A DNA stretch of 64,000 nucleotides, taken from contig NZ_JAJITD010000004.1 of the NCBI RefSeq assembly GCF_020880815.1, positions 124,001-188,000 of the forward strand. Reading direction: 5' to 3'. This DNA is from Paraburkholderia sejongensis (GTDB lineage: Bacteria > Pseudomonadota > Gammaproteobacteria > Burkholderiales > Burkholderiaceae). The position numbers were made by a program, and so were the translations under genes. How positions within the stretch are numbered: the stretch's first letter is position 1; each line of letters starts with the position of its first letter. Below the pieces are notes generated by a model that searched no databases, was not told the DNA's origin, and was given only the letters and a program-made list of their open reading frames with translations. Of this stretch, positions 11,869-20,411 are shown piece after piece.

Positions 11869-11895
11869 ATTGCTGCAATCAATTCATTTCAATTG
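11869..11895. promoter_or_regulatory. Candidate LysR binding region
   Basis: Two adjacent dyads lie between the divergent genes: ATTG-CTG-CAAT (11869-11879) and CAATT-catttc-AATTG (11880-11895). The first fits the T-N11-A style of LysR sites. Binding is not demonstrated. Confidence 0.45.
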
Positions 11896-11956
11896 TTTTA
11901 TCGCTGCGCCGAACTTACGCTCGATCCCACTAAAAAACAACCTTGGAGACAAACAC

Positions 11957-13261
11957 ATGCTGCCGTTATTGGGGCTGGCCACCATCGTCGTGCTGCTCGG
12001 CGCGATCCTCTCGAAACGGATGTCGCCGCTGGTCGCGCTGATCATCGTGCCGCTCGCGGCGTCGCTGCTCGGCGGCTTCGGTTTGCACACCAGCAAGTTC
12101 GTGCTCGACGGGCTGAAGAGTCTCGCGCCGGTCGTCTGCATGTTCGTGTTCGCGATCCTGTACTTCGGCACGATCACCGACGCGGGCACGCTCGATCCGA
12201 TCATCGACCGCATCCTGAGCGCGGTCGGCACGCGACCGACGCGCATCGTGATGGGCACCACGCTGCTCGCGCTGCTGATTCACCTCGACGGCTCCGGCGC
12301 GGTGTGTTTCCTCGTGACGATTCCGGCGATGCTGCCGCTCTACGACCGCCTGAAGATGGATCGGCGGGTGCTGGCCGCGGCGGTATCGATGGCGGCGGGC
12401 ATCAACTTCCTGCCGTGGACCGGACCGATGATCCGTGCGTCGGCGTCGCTGCATCTGCCGATCTCGGCGCTGTTCAATCCGCTGATTCCGGTGCAGGCGA
12501 TCGGCCTCGTGTTTGTGTTCTCGATGGCCTACTGGCTCGGCCGGCGCGAAGAAAAGCGCCTCGGTCTGAGCGCGGCGGCCGGCTCGATCCCGATGCCAAA
12601 ACGCGAACTGACGCCCGAAGAGCAGGCGCTGCGCCGGCCGCGTAATTTCTGGTTCAACATCGTGCTGACGCTGGTCGTGCTCGGCACGATGGTCGTGATG
12701 GGCGAGAAGATTCCGCCCGCGATCATGTTCATGGTCGGGCTGTGTATCGCGTTGATGGTCAATTACCCGAACGTCGACATGCAGCGCAAACGGATCGACG
12801 CGCATGCGCGCGCCGCGCTGATGATGGCCGGCATCCTGCTCGCGGCCGGCGTGTTTACCGGCGTGATGCAGGGCAGCGGGATGCTGAAGGCGATGGCGCA
12901 GGCCGCGGTCGGTTTCGTGCCGCCGGCGATGGCCAGCCATATTCCGGTCGTGCTCGGGCTGCTGTCGATGCCGCTCTCGATGCTGTTCGATCCCGACTCG
13001 TTTTACTTCGGGGTCCTGCCTGTGATCGCGGAAGTGGCCGGCCAGCTCGGCGTGCCCGCGGTGCACGTCGGCCAGGCCGCGCTGCTCGGCCAGATGACCA
13101 CCGGTTTCCCGGTCAGTCCGCTGACGCCCGCCACGTTTCTGGTGGTCGGCCTGTGCGGGATCGATCTGGCCGATCATCAGAAATTCACTTTTCCCTTGCT
13201 GTTCGGCGCATCGATCGTGATGACGATTGCCTGCGTCGTGCTCGGGATCTTTCCTCTCTGA
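11957..13261 (+). CDS. CitMHS-family citrate/carboxylate:H+ symporter
   Basis: 434-residue inner-membrane carrier with about 11-12 hydrophobic segments. The N-terminus MLPLLGLATIVVLLGAILSKRMSPLVALIIVP and the motif LIHLDGSGAVCFLVTIPAMLPLY are characteristic of the CitMHS (citrate-metal:H+ symporter) family, as is the FDPDSFYFGVLPV region near the C-terminus. GGAG lies 9 bases before the ATG at 11957. It is the first gene of an operon with an AtuA-like protein (25 bases later) and its small partner. In context it probably imports the polycarboxylate or branched acid on which the AtuA pair acts; the exact ligand is unknown. Confidence 0.88.
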   Translation: MLPLLGLATIVVLLGAILSKRMSPLVALIIVPLAASLLGGFGLHTSKFVLDGLKSLAPVVCMFVFAILYFGTITDAGTLDPIIDRILSAVGTRPTRIVMGTTLLALLIHLDGSGAVCFLVTIPAMLPLYDRLKMDRRVLAAAVSMAAGINFLPWTGPMIRASASLHLPISALFNPLIPVQAIGLVFVFSMAYWLGRREEKRLGLSAAAGSIPMPKRELTPEEQALRRPRNFWFNIVLTLVVLGTMVVMGEKIPPAIMFMVGLCIALMVNYPNVDMQRKRIDAHARAALMMAGILLAAGVFTGVMQGSGMLKAMAQAAVGFVPPAMASHIPVVLGLLSMPLSMLFDPDSFYFGVLPVIAEVAGQLGVPAVHVGQAALLGQMTTGFPVSPLTPATFLVVGLCGIDLADHQKFTFPLLFGASIVMTIACVVLGIFPL

Positions 13262-13286
13262 GTACCACTGAACGGATTTGACCAGC

Positions 13287-14642
13287 ATGACAGTCACTGA
13301 TCAACGCGTCGTGCGCATCGGCGCCGGCGCCGGCTATTCGGGCGACCGCATCGAGCCCGCGCTCGAACTGGCCGAGCACGGCCAGCTCGATTACCTCGTG
13401 TTCGAATGCCTCGCCGAGCGCACGATCGCGATCGCGCAACAGGCCCGCAGCAAGGACCCGGCGCTCGGCTACGACCCGTTGCTCGAAGCGCGGATGCGCG
13501 CTGTGCTGCCGGCGGCGGCGCGCAACGGCGTGCGGATCGTCTCGAACATGGGCGCGGCCAACCCGCTCGCGGCGGCGCGCAAGACCGCTGAGATCGCCCG
13601 CGAACTGGGGCTGACCGGGCTGAAGATCGCCGCCGTGAACGGCGACGACGTGCTCGACGTCGTGAGCGCCGGCGAGTTCCAGTTCGTCGAATCGGGTGAC
13701 GCGGTCGGCGACTATCGCGAGCGGCTGATTTCCGCCAATGCTTATCTGGGTGCCGGCGGAATCGTCGATGCATTGGCGGCCGGCGCGCAGATCGTATTGA
13801 CCGGGCGCGTTGCCGATCCGTCATTGTTCGTTGCGCCGCTGATCCACGAATTCGGCTGGCGCATGGATGACTGGTCGACGCTTGGGCAGGCTACTGTGAT
13901 CGGCCATCTGCTCGAGTGTGCGGGGCAGATCACCGGCGGCTATTTCGCAGACCCAGGTATGAAGGACGTGCCGAATCTGGCGCGGCTCGGTTTTCCGATC
14001 GCCGAAGTCGCGGGCGACGGTTCGGTCGTGATCACGAAGCTCGCGCAAAGCGGCGGACAGGTGACCGAGGCGACTTGCAAGGAACAGCTGCTGTATGAGA
14101 TTCACGATCCACGCCGCTATTTGCAGCCGGACGTGGTCGCCGATTTTTCGCAGGTGCGGATCGAACAGCAGGCGCCGGATCGCGTGCGGGTGAGCGGCGG
14201 GCAGGGAAGCGAGCGGACCGGGACGCTGAAGGTGTCGGTTGCGTATTTCGATGGCTATATCGGCGAAGGGCAGATCTCGTACGGGGGCCCCGGCGCGGTC
14301 GCGCGTGCGCGGCTTGCGCTGGAGATCGTGCGTGAGCGGCTTGCGTTGACCGGTATCGCGACTCGCGAATTGCGCTTCGATCTGATCGGTGTGAATTCGC
14401 TGCATGGGGAGACGGCGGCTGTGGGTTATGGCGAGCCGTATGAAGTGCGCGTGCGCGTCGCGGGTCGCACCGCGTCGCTCGACGAAGCGCTGCGGATCGG
14501 CAACGAGGTCGAGACGCTGTATACCAACGGACCGGCCGGTGGCGGTGGAGTGACCAAGGCGGCGCGTGAGGTTGTCGCGGTGCAATCGGTGCTGCTGCCG
14601 CGCGAGCATGCGGTGCCGGCTTTCTCGTTGGTGGAGGCTTGA
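13287..14642 (+). CDS. AtuA-like protein (acyclic terpene utilisation AtuA family, DUF1446)
   Basis: 451-residue cytoplasmic protein whose N-terminus RIGAGAGYSGDRIEPALELAE and segment LDYLVFECLAERT match the DUF1446/AtuA family. AtuA was named in the citronellol/geraniol pathway of Pseudomonas, but its reaction is poorly defined. Members linked to carboxylic acid transporters are found in many Burkholderia. The ATG at 13287 is used; the frame also opens at a TTG three codons earlier. It follows the CitMHS carrier and ends one base before the small partner gene. No other atu or liu gene is nearby, so terpene catabolism is unlikely here; a hydratase or isomerase-like step on a carboxylate is a guess. 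Confidence 0.85.
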   Translation: MTVTDQRVVRIGAGAGYSGDRIEPALELAEHGQLDYLVFECLAERTIAIAQQARSKDPALGYDPLLEARMRAVLPAAARNGVRIVSNMGAANPLAAARKTAEIARELGLTGLKIAAVNGDDVLDVVSAGEFQFVESGDAVGDYRERLISANAYLGAGGIVDALAAGAQIVLTGRVADPSLFVAPLIHEFGWRMDDWSTLGQATVIGHLLECAGQITGGYFADPGMKDVPNLARLGFPIAEVAGDGSVVITKLAQSGGQVTEATCKEQLLYEIHDPRRYLQPDVVADFSQVRIEQQAPDRVRVSGGQGSERTGTLKVSVAYFDGYIGEGQISYGGPGAVARARLALEIVRERLALTGIATRELRFDLIGVNSLHGETAAVGYGEPYEVRVRVAGRTASLDEALRIGNEVETLYTNGPAGGGGVTKAAREVVAVQSVLLPREHAVPAFSLVEA

Positions 14643-14643
14643 G

Positions 14644-14949
14644 ATGAAACTACGTGAGTTCGCGCATTCGCGCACCGGTGATAAAGGCAATACGCTGAAT
14701 GTTTCGGTGATCTGTTATGACGCGCGCAATTACGAGCGGCTGCGTGCGGCGCTGACGCCGGAGCGGGTGAAAGCGCATTTGCGCGATGTCGTGCGCGGTG
14801 ACGTGGTGCGCTATGAGTTGCCGACTCTGGCCGCGTTCAATTTTGTGCTGAGCGATGCGCTTGGCGGTGGGGTGACGCGTTCGCTCGCGCTCGATGCGCA
14901 TGGGAAGTCGGTGAGTTCGGCGTTGATGGATTTTGAAGTGGGGGAGTGA
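14644..14949 (+). CDS. AtuA-associated small protein
   Basis: 101-residue protein beginning MKLREFAHSRTGDKGNTLNVSVICYD. The motif SRTGDKGN is highly typical of the small domain that is fused to, or encoded beside, AtuA/DUF1446 proteins. The start ATG follows the AtuA stop after one base (tga-g-atg), so the two products are almost certainly made in equal amounts and form a complex. No catalytic residues can be named. The separate-gene arrangement here supports the view that the fused C-terminal domain in longer homologues is an independent subunit. Confidence 0.85.
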   Translation: MKLREFAHSRTGDKGNTLNVSVICYDARNYERLRAALTPERVKAHLRDVVRGDVVRYELPTLAAFNFVLSDALGGGVTRSLALDAHGKSVSSALMDFEVGE

Positions 14950-14970
14950 GGGAGGGGGCGCGCGGTAAGC

Positions 14971-15882
14971 TCACTGAACTGCTGTGCGGGAGTTTTTGAC
15001 TTCTTTGAGCACGTCTATGAACGCCCGCAGGCCAGCGGGTACGTGGCGATGCCCTGGATAGTACAAACACAGTCCGGGAATGAACGGGCACCAGTCTTCC
15101 AGCACCATATGCAGTCGACCATCGTCCAGCCGTTCGCGGGCCGCGGACTCCGGTACGTATGCAAAGCCCAAACCATCGGACGCGGCCTCAACCATGAGTC
15201 CGATGCTATCCAGCGTGAGTGCGCCGGGAACGTCGAGCACGATTTCCTGCCCGTGCTTACGGAACTCCCAACGATAGCGCTTGCCGCTCGGTAAGCGCTG
15301 GCGAATGCAGTCGTGGCCACGAAGATCGTCGGGCACCTGGGGCGATACTCGCCCCGCAAGATACGACGGCGACGCTACGACGACGAAGCGAAGATCATCA
15401 CTGACACGCACTGACACCATGTCGCGCGGGACTGACTCCCCGAGCCGTACTCCCGCATCGAAGTCTTTTTCGACGATATCGACGAGCCGTCCTTCCGCGA
15501 CCAGATCGAGCTCCATGCGGGGGAAGCGCTTCAGATAACGCGGCACCACCGTTCTCAACAACAGCCGGGCCGCACTCTCGTTGGCATTGATCCTGAGCGT
15601 GCCGCTCGGACTGCCGCGCGAGTCGGCGACGGCGTCCAGCGCCTCGTCGAGATCGCGCAACACGGGGCCGAGTCGCATGAGCAATGCCTCGCCAGCTTCC
15701 GTCGGCGCTACGCTGCGTGTCGTGCGATTGAGCAGGCGCACGCCCAGTTCGCGCTCCAATGCAAGCATGGCGTGACTCAGCGAAGAGCGTGAAACGCCGA
15801 GCGCATCAGCGGCACGGCGGAAACTCCGATGCGCTGCGACTGCAGAAAACGCAGTGAGATCGGCAAGTGTCGGCTTGGTCAT
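14971..15882 (-). CDS. LysR-family regulator (divergent from SDR gene)
   Basis: 303 residues; N-terminal winged helix-turn-helix (ADLTAFSAVAAHRSFRRAADALGVSRSSLSHAMLALERELG, 7-47), then the effector domain. The sequence LLNRTTRSVAPTEAG and the late DDLRGHDCIRQRLPSGKRYRWEF are typical of the LysR subgroup that controls adjacent oxidoreductases. It diverges from the SDR gene at 15996 (113 bases between starts), the usual arrangement for an activator or repressor of that gene. Confidence 0.88.
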   Translation of the reverse strand: MTKPTLADLTAFSAVAAHRSFRRAADALGVSRSSLSHAMLALERELGVRLLNRTTRSVAPTEAGEALLMRLGPVLRDLDEALDAVADSRGSPSGTLRINANESAARLLLRTVVPRYLKRFPRMELDLVAEGRLVDIVEKDFDAGVRLGESVPRDMVSVRVSDDLRFVVVASPSYLAGRVSPQVPDDLRGHDCIRQRLPSGKRYRWEFRKHGQEIVLDVPGALTLDSIGLMVEAASDGLGFAYVPESAARERLDDGRLHMVLEDWCPFIPGLCLYYPGHRHVPAGLRAFIDVLKEVKNSRTAVQ

Positions 15883-15995
15883 TGGTGCGGAATTTTCACG
15901 GGGTCATACGCACTATAGCGCCTTCTACGACCAATGACGGGCACCTAAACTTGTCGGGAAGCAGTGACATTGACTTACGTAAAGGAGAGAAACAT

Positions 15996-16826
15996 ATGAC
16001 GAAGACGTGGTTCATCACCGGTACGTCATCGGGCCTCGGTCGATTGCTCGCCGAACGTCTGCTGCAACGCGGCGATCGGGTCGTTGCAACATTGCGGCGC
16101 GACGGCCCGCTGGTTGATTTGCAAAAACAGTTCGGCGACCGGCTGCATGTACTGAAGCTCGATGTCACTGACTTTCGCGCGGTGCGCGCGAATATCGCCG
16201 CCGCTTTCGAAGCGATGGGCCGTATCGACGTGCTCGTGAACAACGCGGGCTACGGGTTATTCGGCGCGGCCGAAGAGCTGACCGATGATCAGATCGACCG
16301 GCAGATCGCGACCAATCTAACAGGCTCGATTCAGCTCATTCGAGCCTGCCTGCCGCATTTTCGTCAGCAAGGAGGCGGTCGCGTACTCCAGCTTTCCTCC
16401 ACGGGCGGGCAAGTCGCGTATCCCAATTTCAGCGTCTATCATGCGACGAAGTGGGGAATTGAGGGTTTTGTCGAAGCGGTGGCTCAAGAGACAGCCGGCT
16501 TCGGTATTGATTTCATCCTTGCCGAACCGGGGCCGACTGCGACCAACTTCGGTACCAATCTGGATCGCGCGAGCGCCATGCCGGAGTATGACGCTACGCC
16601 ATCCGGCGAGATGCGCCGTGCGTTTGCAAACGGCGGCAGTTTCGCAAAACGAGATGACGCGGGAGATATCGTCGCGCAGATGATTGCCGCGGCCGATAGC
16701 GAGCATCCTCCGCTACGGCTGGTACTAGGCGATCTGTCATACCAGCATATCGAACACACCCTTGCGGCGAGGCTCGATTCGGTTCGTGCTCAAAGGGCTC
16801 CGGCAGCAAGCCAGAACGATGCTTAA
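15996..16826 (+). CDS. Short-chain dehydrogenase/reductase
   Basis: 276-residue classical SDR. The cofactor motif TGTSSGLG is at residues 8-15, LDVTD follows, NNAG is at about 82-85, the catalytic serine is in LQLSSTGG and the active pair is YHATK (YxxxK). The basic residue after the first strand (RR in TLRRDG) suggests NADP(H). AAAGGAGAG gives an excellent ribosome site for the ATG at 15996. The substrate is unknown; the divergent LysR gene is its likely regulator. Similar proteins are annotated only as oxidoreductases. Confidence 0.88.
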   Translation: MTKTWFITGTSSGLGRLLAERLLQRGDRVVATLRRDGPLVDLQKQFGDRLHVLKLDVTDFRAVRANIAAAFEAMGRIDVLVNNAGYGLFGAAEELTDDQIDRQIATNLTGSIQLIRACLPHFRQQGGGRVLQLSSTGGQVAYPNFSVYHATKWGIEGFVEAVAQETAGFGIDFILAEPGPTATNFGTNLDRASAMPEYDATPSGEMRRAFANGGSFAKRDDAGDIVAQMIAAADSEHPPLRLVLGDLSYQHIEHTLAARLDSVRAQRAPAASQNDA

Positions 16827-16852
16827 CAATCCGCAGGATCGAAGAACCGGCG

Positions 16853-17770
16853 TTATAGCCCCTGCTCCGGTTTCCTGATCGCGGATGGCTCTCCCTGACC
16901 GGCGACTGTACCGGTTGCCGTCGCAGCCGTCGCGCTCGACACGATGTGCAATTCGCGCGTGCGCAACGGCAGCGAATAGTGCGCGTCGGTCAGTGTTTGA
17001 CGCACTTGGCGCGCGAGCTCCCAGCGCATGTTCCAGAACATGTCCGTGTTCGACCAGACGCGGATATTCAGCACCACCGTGCTGTCGTCGAAGCGGATGA
17101 CCATCACCTGCGGCGCGGGATCGCGGAGCGCACGCGGGTCGGCCGCGGCGAGGGTACGCAGCACCTCGATCGCGCGATCCACATCGTCGCCGATAGAGAT
17201 CTCCACTTCGAGGTCGAGCCGGCGCATCGGATTACGGCTGAAGTTGCGGATCGAATTGCTCCACAACGCACTGTTCGGCACGTATTCGCAGATGCCGTCG
17301 GGTTTGGTGAGGCGCGTCGTGAACAGATTGACTTCGACGACCGTGCCCGCAACACTGCCGGCTCCGCCCTCGATGTAGTCGCCCACCTTGAACGGCCGCA
17401 GCACCAGCAACATGATGCCGGCCGCAATGTTCTGCATCGTGCCCTGCAGCGCGAGACCAATCGCAAGACCGGCGGCGCCGAGCACGGCAATGATGCTGGC
17501 CGTCTGGATGCCTAACTGCGACAGCGCGCCCACGATCGCGACAGTGCGGATGCTCCACAGACCGATGTCGCAGAGGATCGGTCGTAGCGTGGCGTCCATC
17601 CGTGATTGACGCGAGAGGAGCCGGCTCAGCGACAACGAAGCGCGGCGCGCGATCCACCATCCGACCACCAGTATCGCCGCAGCGGCGCACAGACGAATGG
17701 AGAACGCGGTAAGCGTATCCAGCAGGAAGGCCCACCTGTCCGGACTGATTTCGACGAGAAGATTCTCCAT
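16853..17770 (-). CDS. MscS-family small-conductance mechanosensitive channel
   Basis: 305-residue inner-membrane protein. Three hydrophobic segments occupy the first 110 residues, and the third, glycine/alanine-rich pore helix reads ASIIAVLGAAGLAIGLALQGTMQNIAAG. The MscS beta domain follows (FKVGDYIEGG-AGSVAGTVVEVNLFTTRL) and then the C-terminal alpha/beta vestibule. It releases solutes on hypo-osmotic shock. The length matches E. coli MscS (286) plus a short tail. It converges on the SDR gene, with 26 bases between the stops. Confidence 0.92.
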   Translation of the reverse strand: MENLLVEISPDRWAFLLDTLTAFSIRLCAAAAILVVGWWIARRASLSLSRLLSRQSRMDATLRPILCDIGLWSIRTVAIVGALSQLGIQTASIIAVLGAAGLAIGLALQGTMQNIAAGIMLLVLRPFKVGDYIEGGAGSVAGTVVEVNLFTTRLTKPDGICEYVPNSALWSNSIRNFSRNPMRRLDLEVEISIGDDVDRAIEVLRTLAAADPRALRDPAPQVMVIRFDDSTVVLNIRVWSNTDMFWNMRWELARQVRQTLTDAHYSLPLRTRELHIVSSATAATATGTVAGQGEPSAIRKPEQGL

Positions 17771-18344
17771 TTGTCTTGATGATCCCTTTAGTGGACAGCG
17801 AGTAAATTGCCGCGCGAGAGCATCGACGATATATGTGGACGAACCCGATTGGCTTCCGGGAATTTAACCAGATAACTGCCATTTTGGGTGTGTTCGGCGT
17901 CCCATATGAGCCCTTGCATCCTGCGCAATTCCTTCGGCCACCGGCTACGGCTAAGCGACGGGAGTAGCGAAAACACAAGCCGGCCTTGAGATACGGCAAC
18001 TGGAAGACACGCTGCGCACTCAGCTGCCAGACCGTTCGTGGCGGAACGTGCGACTCGCGGATGCCGGTGCGGCGTGGATGCGCTATGTGAAGCTCGCGCT
18101 ACAGGAGCTGGATGCGGGCGTGCGGCGATACATGATGTCGGCGCACTGAGCCGCGGCGATCTGCGCGTTGCCGTAGTTCCGGTGACTACGTCAGCGGCAC
18201 ACTCAAGTTTTTCTCTCCACTGTCGTTTACATGGCATGTAATTTGGAAATGAGTCACGCGGTGTTATCGACGCCGACGATTCCCTCATCGGGAAAACTCG
18301 AATTCTGGCCCAAACTTTGACCACTACTTCCACTCCGATCTGTA
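17771..18344. other. 574-base gap with a possible gene fragment
   Basis: Mostly non-coding. On the plus strand from 17955 to 18150 a frame without a good start reads ...GLEIRQLEDTLRTQL, then ADAGAAWMRYVKLALQELDAG and a stop. It has the look of a real C-terminal helix pair but I cannot name the parent gene. The part next to the lipoprotein gene (about 18220-18340) should hold its promoter. Confidence 0.4.
17955..18150 (+). pseudogene. Orphan C-terminal gene fragment
   Basis: About 64 codons open without an ATG near the beginning, rich in leucine, alanine and arginine, ending RRYMMSAH. The amphipathic pattern and codon use match true coding DNA of this genome better than the flanking sequence. 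Parent protein unknown. It may be the last exon-like remnant of a helical membrane-associated protein, but this is a guess. Confidence 0.3.
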
Positions 18345-19022
18345 ATGAAAAAGTACATATCAATTTTCGCCATCGTAGGCACGCTGTTGACTTCTGGTTG
18401 TGCGACCGTTTCTACAATGTCACCGACGACGACAACGAGTTCCGTTGATACGACGAAGAACTCGTATGCCCTGATGACGGTGACACTAAAGAATGCGTAC
18501 CACACGAGCTATCAGCCGAGCCCCATCGTGGTGAATATGGAACGCGGAGCAGCAGACAGTCGCGAAGACCGGTTGAATTTCAAGTTTGACGATCAGGCAA
18601 CAACGACGGGCGACTCCGGTAACCACTATTTCATTCGACTTCCGCTGGCTCCGGGAAAGTATGTGATGCGGGGAATTACCGGTCAAAGTGGCATATTCCC
18701 GTTCCACGGCATGTTCTTCACACCGCTTCACGAGGTCGTCGAAATCAAACCGAATTCCATCGTGTACCTTGGACACATTGATGCCACGGTCGTCGAACGC
18801 AAAGACGGCGAGTTGCGTGCTGGACCAGTCATTCCGCTAATCGACCAGGCGGCAACTGGCTTCAGCGGCGGGACGTGGGACATAAGTGTGTCAGACCAGT
18901 TCGACAACGACGTTACGGCGTTCAAAAAAGACTTCCCTGCGCTGAGCAATGCGTCGATCGAACGTGACGTGCTTCCCGCTTGGGATAAGCAGAAAGCGAC
19001 CGAATGGTGGACGAGCCACTGA
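18345..19022 (+). CDS. Putative lipoprotein, unknown function
   Basis: 225-residue protein with a clear lipoprotein signal: MKKYISIFAIVGTLLTSGCA, with lipobox LTSGC and Cys at 19. A threonine/serine-rich linker follows (MSPTTTTSSVD), then a mixed beta-rich domain with FIRLPLAPGKYVMRGI, reminiscent of carboxypeptidase-regulatory or DUF2846-like beta sandwiches in which an LPPGKY-type motif is common. Base composition is lower in G+C than the neighbours. It stands alone between two non-coding gaps. Predicted location: periplasmic face of a membrane. Confidence 0.75.
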   Translation: MKKYISIFAIVGTLLTSGCATVSTMSPTTTTSSVDTTKNSYALMTVTLKNAYHTSYQPSPIVVNMERGAADSREDRLNFKFDDQATTTGDSGNHYFIRLPLAPGKYVMRGITGQSGIFPFHGMFFTPLHEVVEIKPNSIVYLGHIDATVVERKDGELRAGPVIPLIDQAATGFSGGTWDISVSDQFDNDVTAFKKDFPALSNASIERDVLPAWDKQKATEWWTSH

Positions 19023-19572
19023 CCTTGATGTCGCAGCGTCCTGTGCGCCCTGGAATTCCGTAATCGCGCGCAGTTTGACTATTGATACCTCGCCAGTATC
19101 GAGTGCGACGCCGTTGATACGCCGACTTTGGCGCGTCAACGGCCCCGTACCCAGACTACGCTGTGAGCCGTAGGATAGTCGCCAATCCGAACCGTTTGAT
19201 CGACCGGCCGCTGCTGGCCCGACTAGCGCCCGACGACTGAGCGCGATTATCGCCTCGGGCACGGTCGTTATAAAAAGGCATAAAACGACCGCGGAGCGGA
19301 CGTACGGCATGACCGAAAGCGGCGCTATTCGACAAGATACCGGCCCCGTTCCACCACATGGCCGCTGCGTCTGTGAAACCGGCCGTTCGCGTGCCGCTGA
19401 CGGGGTTGGCTGAAACGGGTCTGGTTACGCCTTGCATCGAGCGCCTCCCGGGGACCGTGCTCGCAAACTGCACGTCGATGTTCGGCCGTCGAGGTCATCG
19501 ATGCATCAACGAGCGACGGCGAGGCCGTCGCCCAAAGCGCGGGGTTTTGAGCGGTTGACGCTCACGGCCGTT
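19023..19572. other. 550-base gap, no gene seen
   Basis: No frame on either strand looks coding. An 8-base perfect stem (19513-19520 with 19524-19531, loop GAG) lies about 40 bases beyond the GST stop. The remainder is unassigned. Confidence 0.5.
19513..19531 (-). terminator. Weak hairpin downstream of GST gene
   Basis: GCGACGGC-GAG-GCCGTCGC, a perfect 8-base stem with a 3-base loop, 42 bases after the GST stop codon on the minus strand. There is no U-tract, so termination is uncertain. Confidence 0.3.
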
Positions 19573-20226
19573 TCAGAACTCGACATCCAGCTCGTCGATT
19601 TCTTCGGCTTCCTGTTGCGCATCGGCGATCCAGCGGCGCATCTCCGGCATCGCGAGAATGCGCTCGCCATACGCGACGATATCGGCGTCGAGTTTCACGT
19701 CGTAGGTGACGAAGCGGGTGACGACCGGCGCGAACATCGCGTCCGCGCAGGTTCGTTCGCCGAACAGATAGGGTCCGCCATACTGCGCGAGGCATTGATG
19801 CCAGATCGTCACGATCCTTTCAATGTCGGTCTGCGCGCGCGCCCATACCTTGAAGCCGGGAAAGTGCGCTTTCAGGTTCATCGGCAGGGCGGAGCGCAAT
19901 GCGGCAAAGCCCGAATGCATTTCGCCGCAGATCGCGCGGCAGTGCGCCCGCTCGGCGCGCTCCTTCGGCAAGAGACCGGCATCGGGGCACACTTCGTTCA
20001 GATATTCCGCGATGGCGAGCGTGTCCCAGACCTTAATGCCATCGTGAAAGAGACACGGTACGAGAATCGACGGCGACAGCAGAAGCAGTTCGGCGCGCGC
20101 GCCGGGATCGTCTGCGGGCATCAGGACTTCCTCGAATGGCAGTCCACTGAACTTCGTCAGCAACCAGCCGCGCAGCGACCACGACGAATAGTTCTTGCTG
20201 CTGATGGTGAGCGTGGCGTTCGCCAT
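19573..20226 (-). CDS. Glutathione S-transferase family protein
   Basis: 217 residues: an N-terminal thioredoxin-like domain (MANATLTISSKNYSSWSLRGWLL) with the glutathione-contact SILVPCLFHDG segment (cis-Pro) and DTLAIAEYLNE, followed by an all-helical C-terminal domain. The serine in NYSSWSLRG is at the position of the catalytic Ser/Cys/Tyr. The segment FGERTCADAMFAPVVTRFVTYDV matches GST members around 220 residues long. GAGGAA lies 5 bases before the ATG at 20226. It diverges from the PHB depolymerase gene. The substrate is not predictable. Confidence 0.88.
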   Translation of the reverse strand: MANATLTISSKNYSSWSLRGWLLTKFSGLPFEEVLMPADDPGARAELLLLSPSILVPCLFHDGIKVWDTLAIAEYLNEVCPDAGLLPKERAERAHCRAICGEMHSGFAALRSALPMNLKAHFPGFKVWARAQTDIERIVTIWHQCLAQYGGPYLFGERTCADAMFAPVVTRFVTYDVKLDADIVAYGERILAMPEMRRWIADAQQEAEEIDELDVEF

Positions 20227-20411
20227 GAGTGTTCCTCGCGCGTCGTGCACCAAGATGGATCGAGCGCGGTGCGCGCAAGCACCGAAGCGCGGCAAAACGC
20301 GCTCGTGGATGGGATCGGTGCAAAGCCTATGCCAACCGCACGACCAACCGCACGACCGCGCGATGGTCATAGGTACATCGAATGGCATGGCTATTGCGTT
20401 CCGTTGCGACC

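Noticed and set aside
11957..14949. Acyclic terpene utilisation cluster
   Set aside because: None of the other atu or liu genes is present; the AtuA family match alone does not support it.
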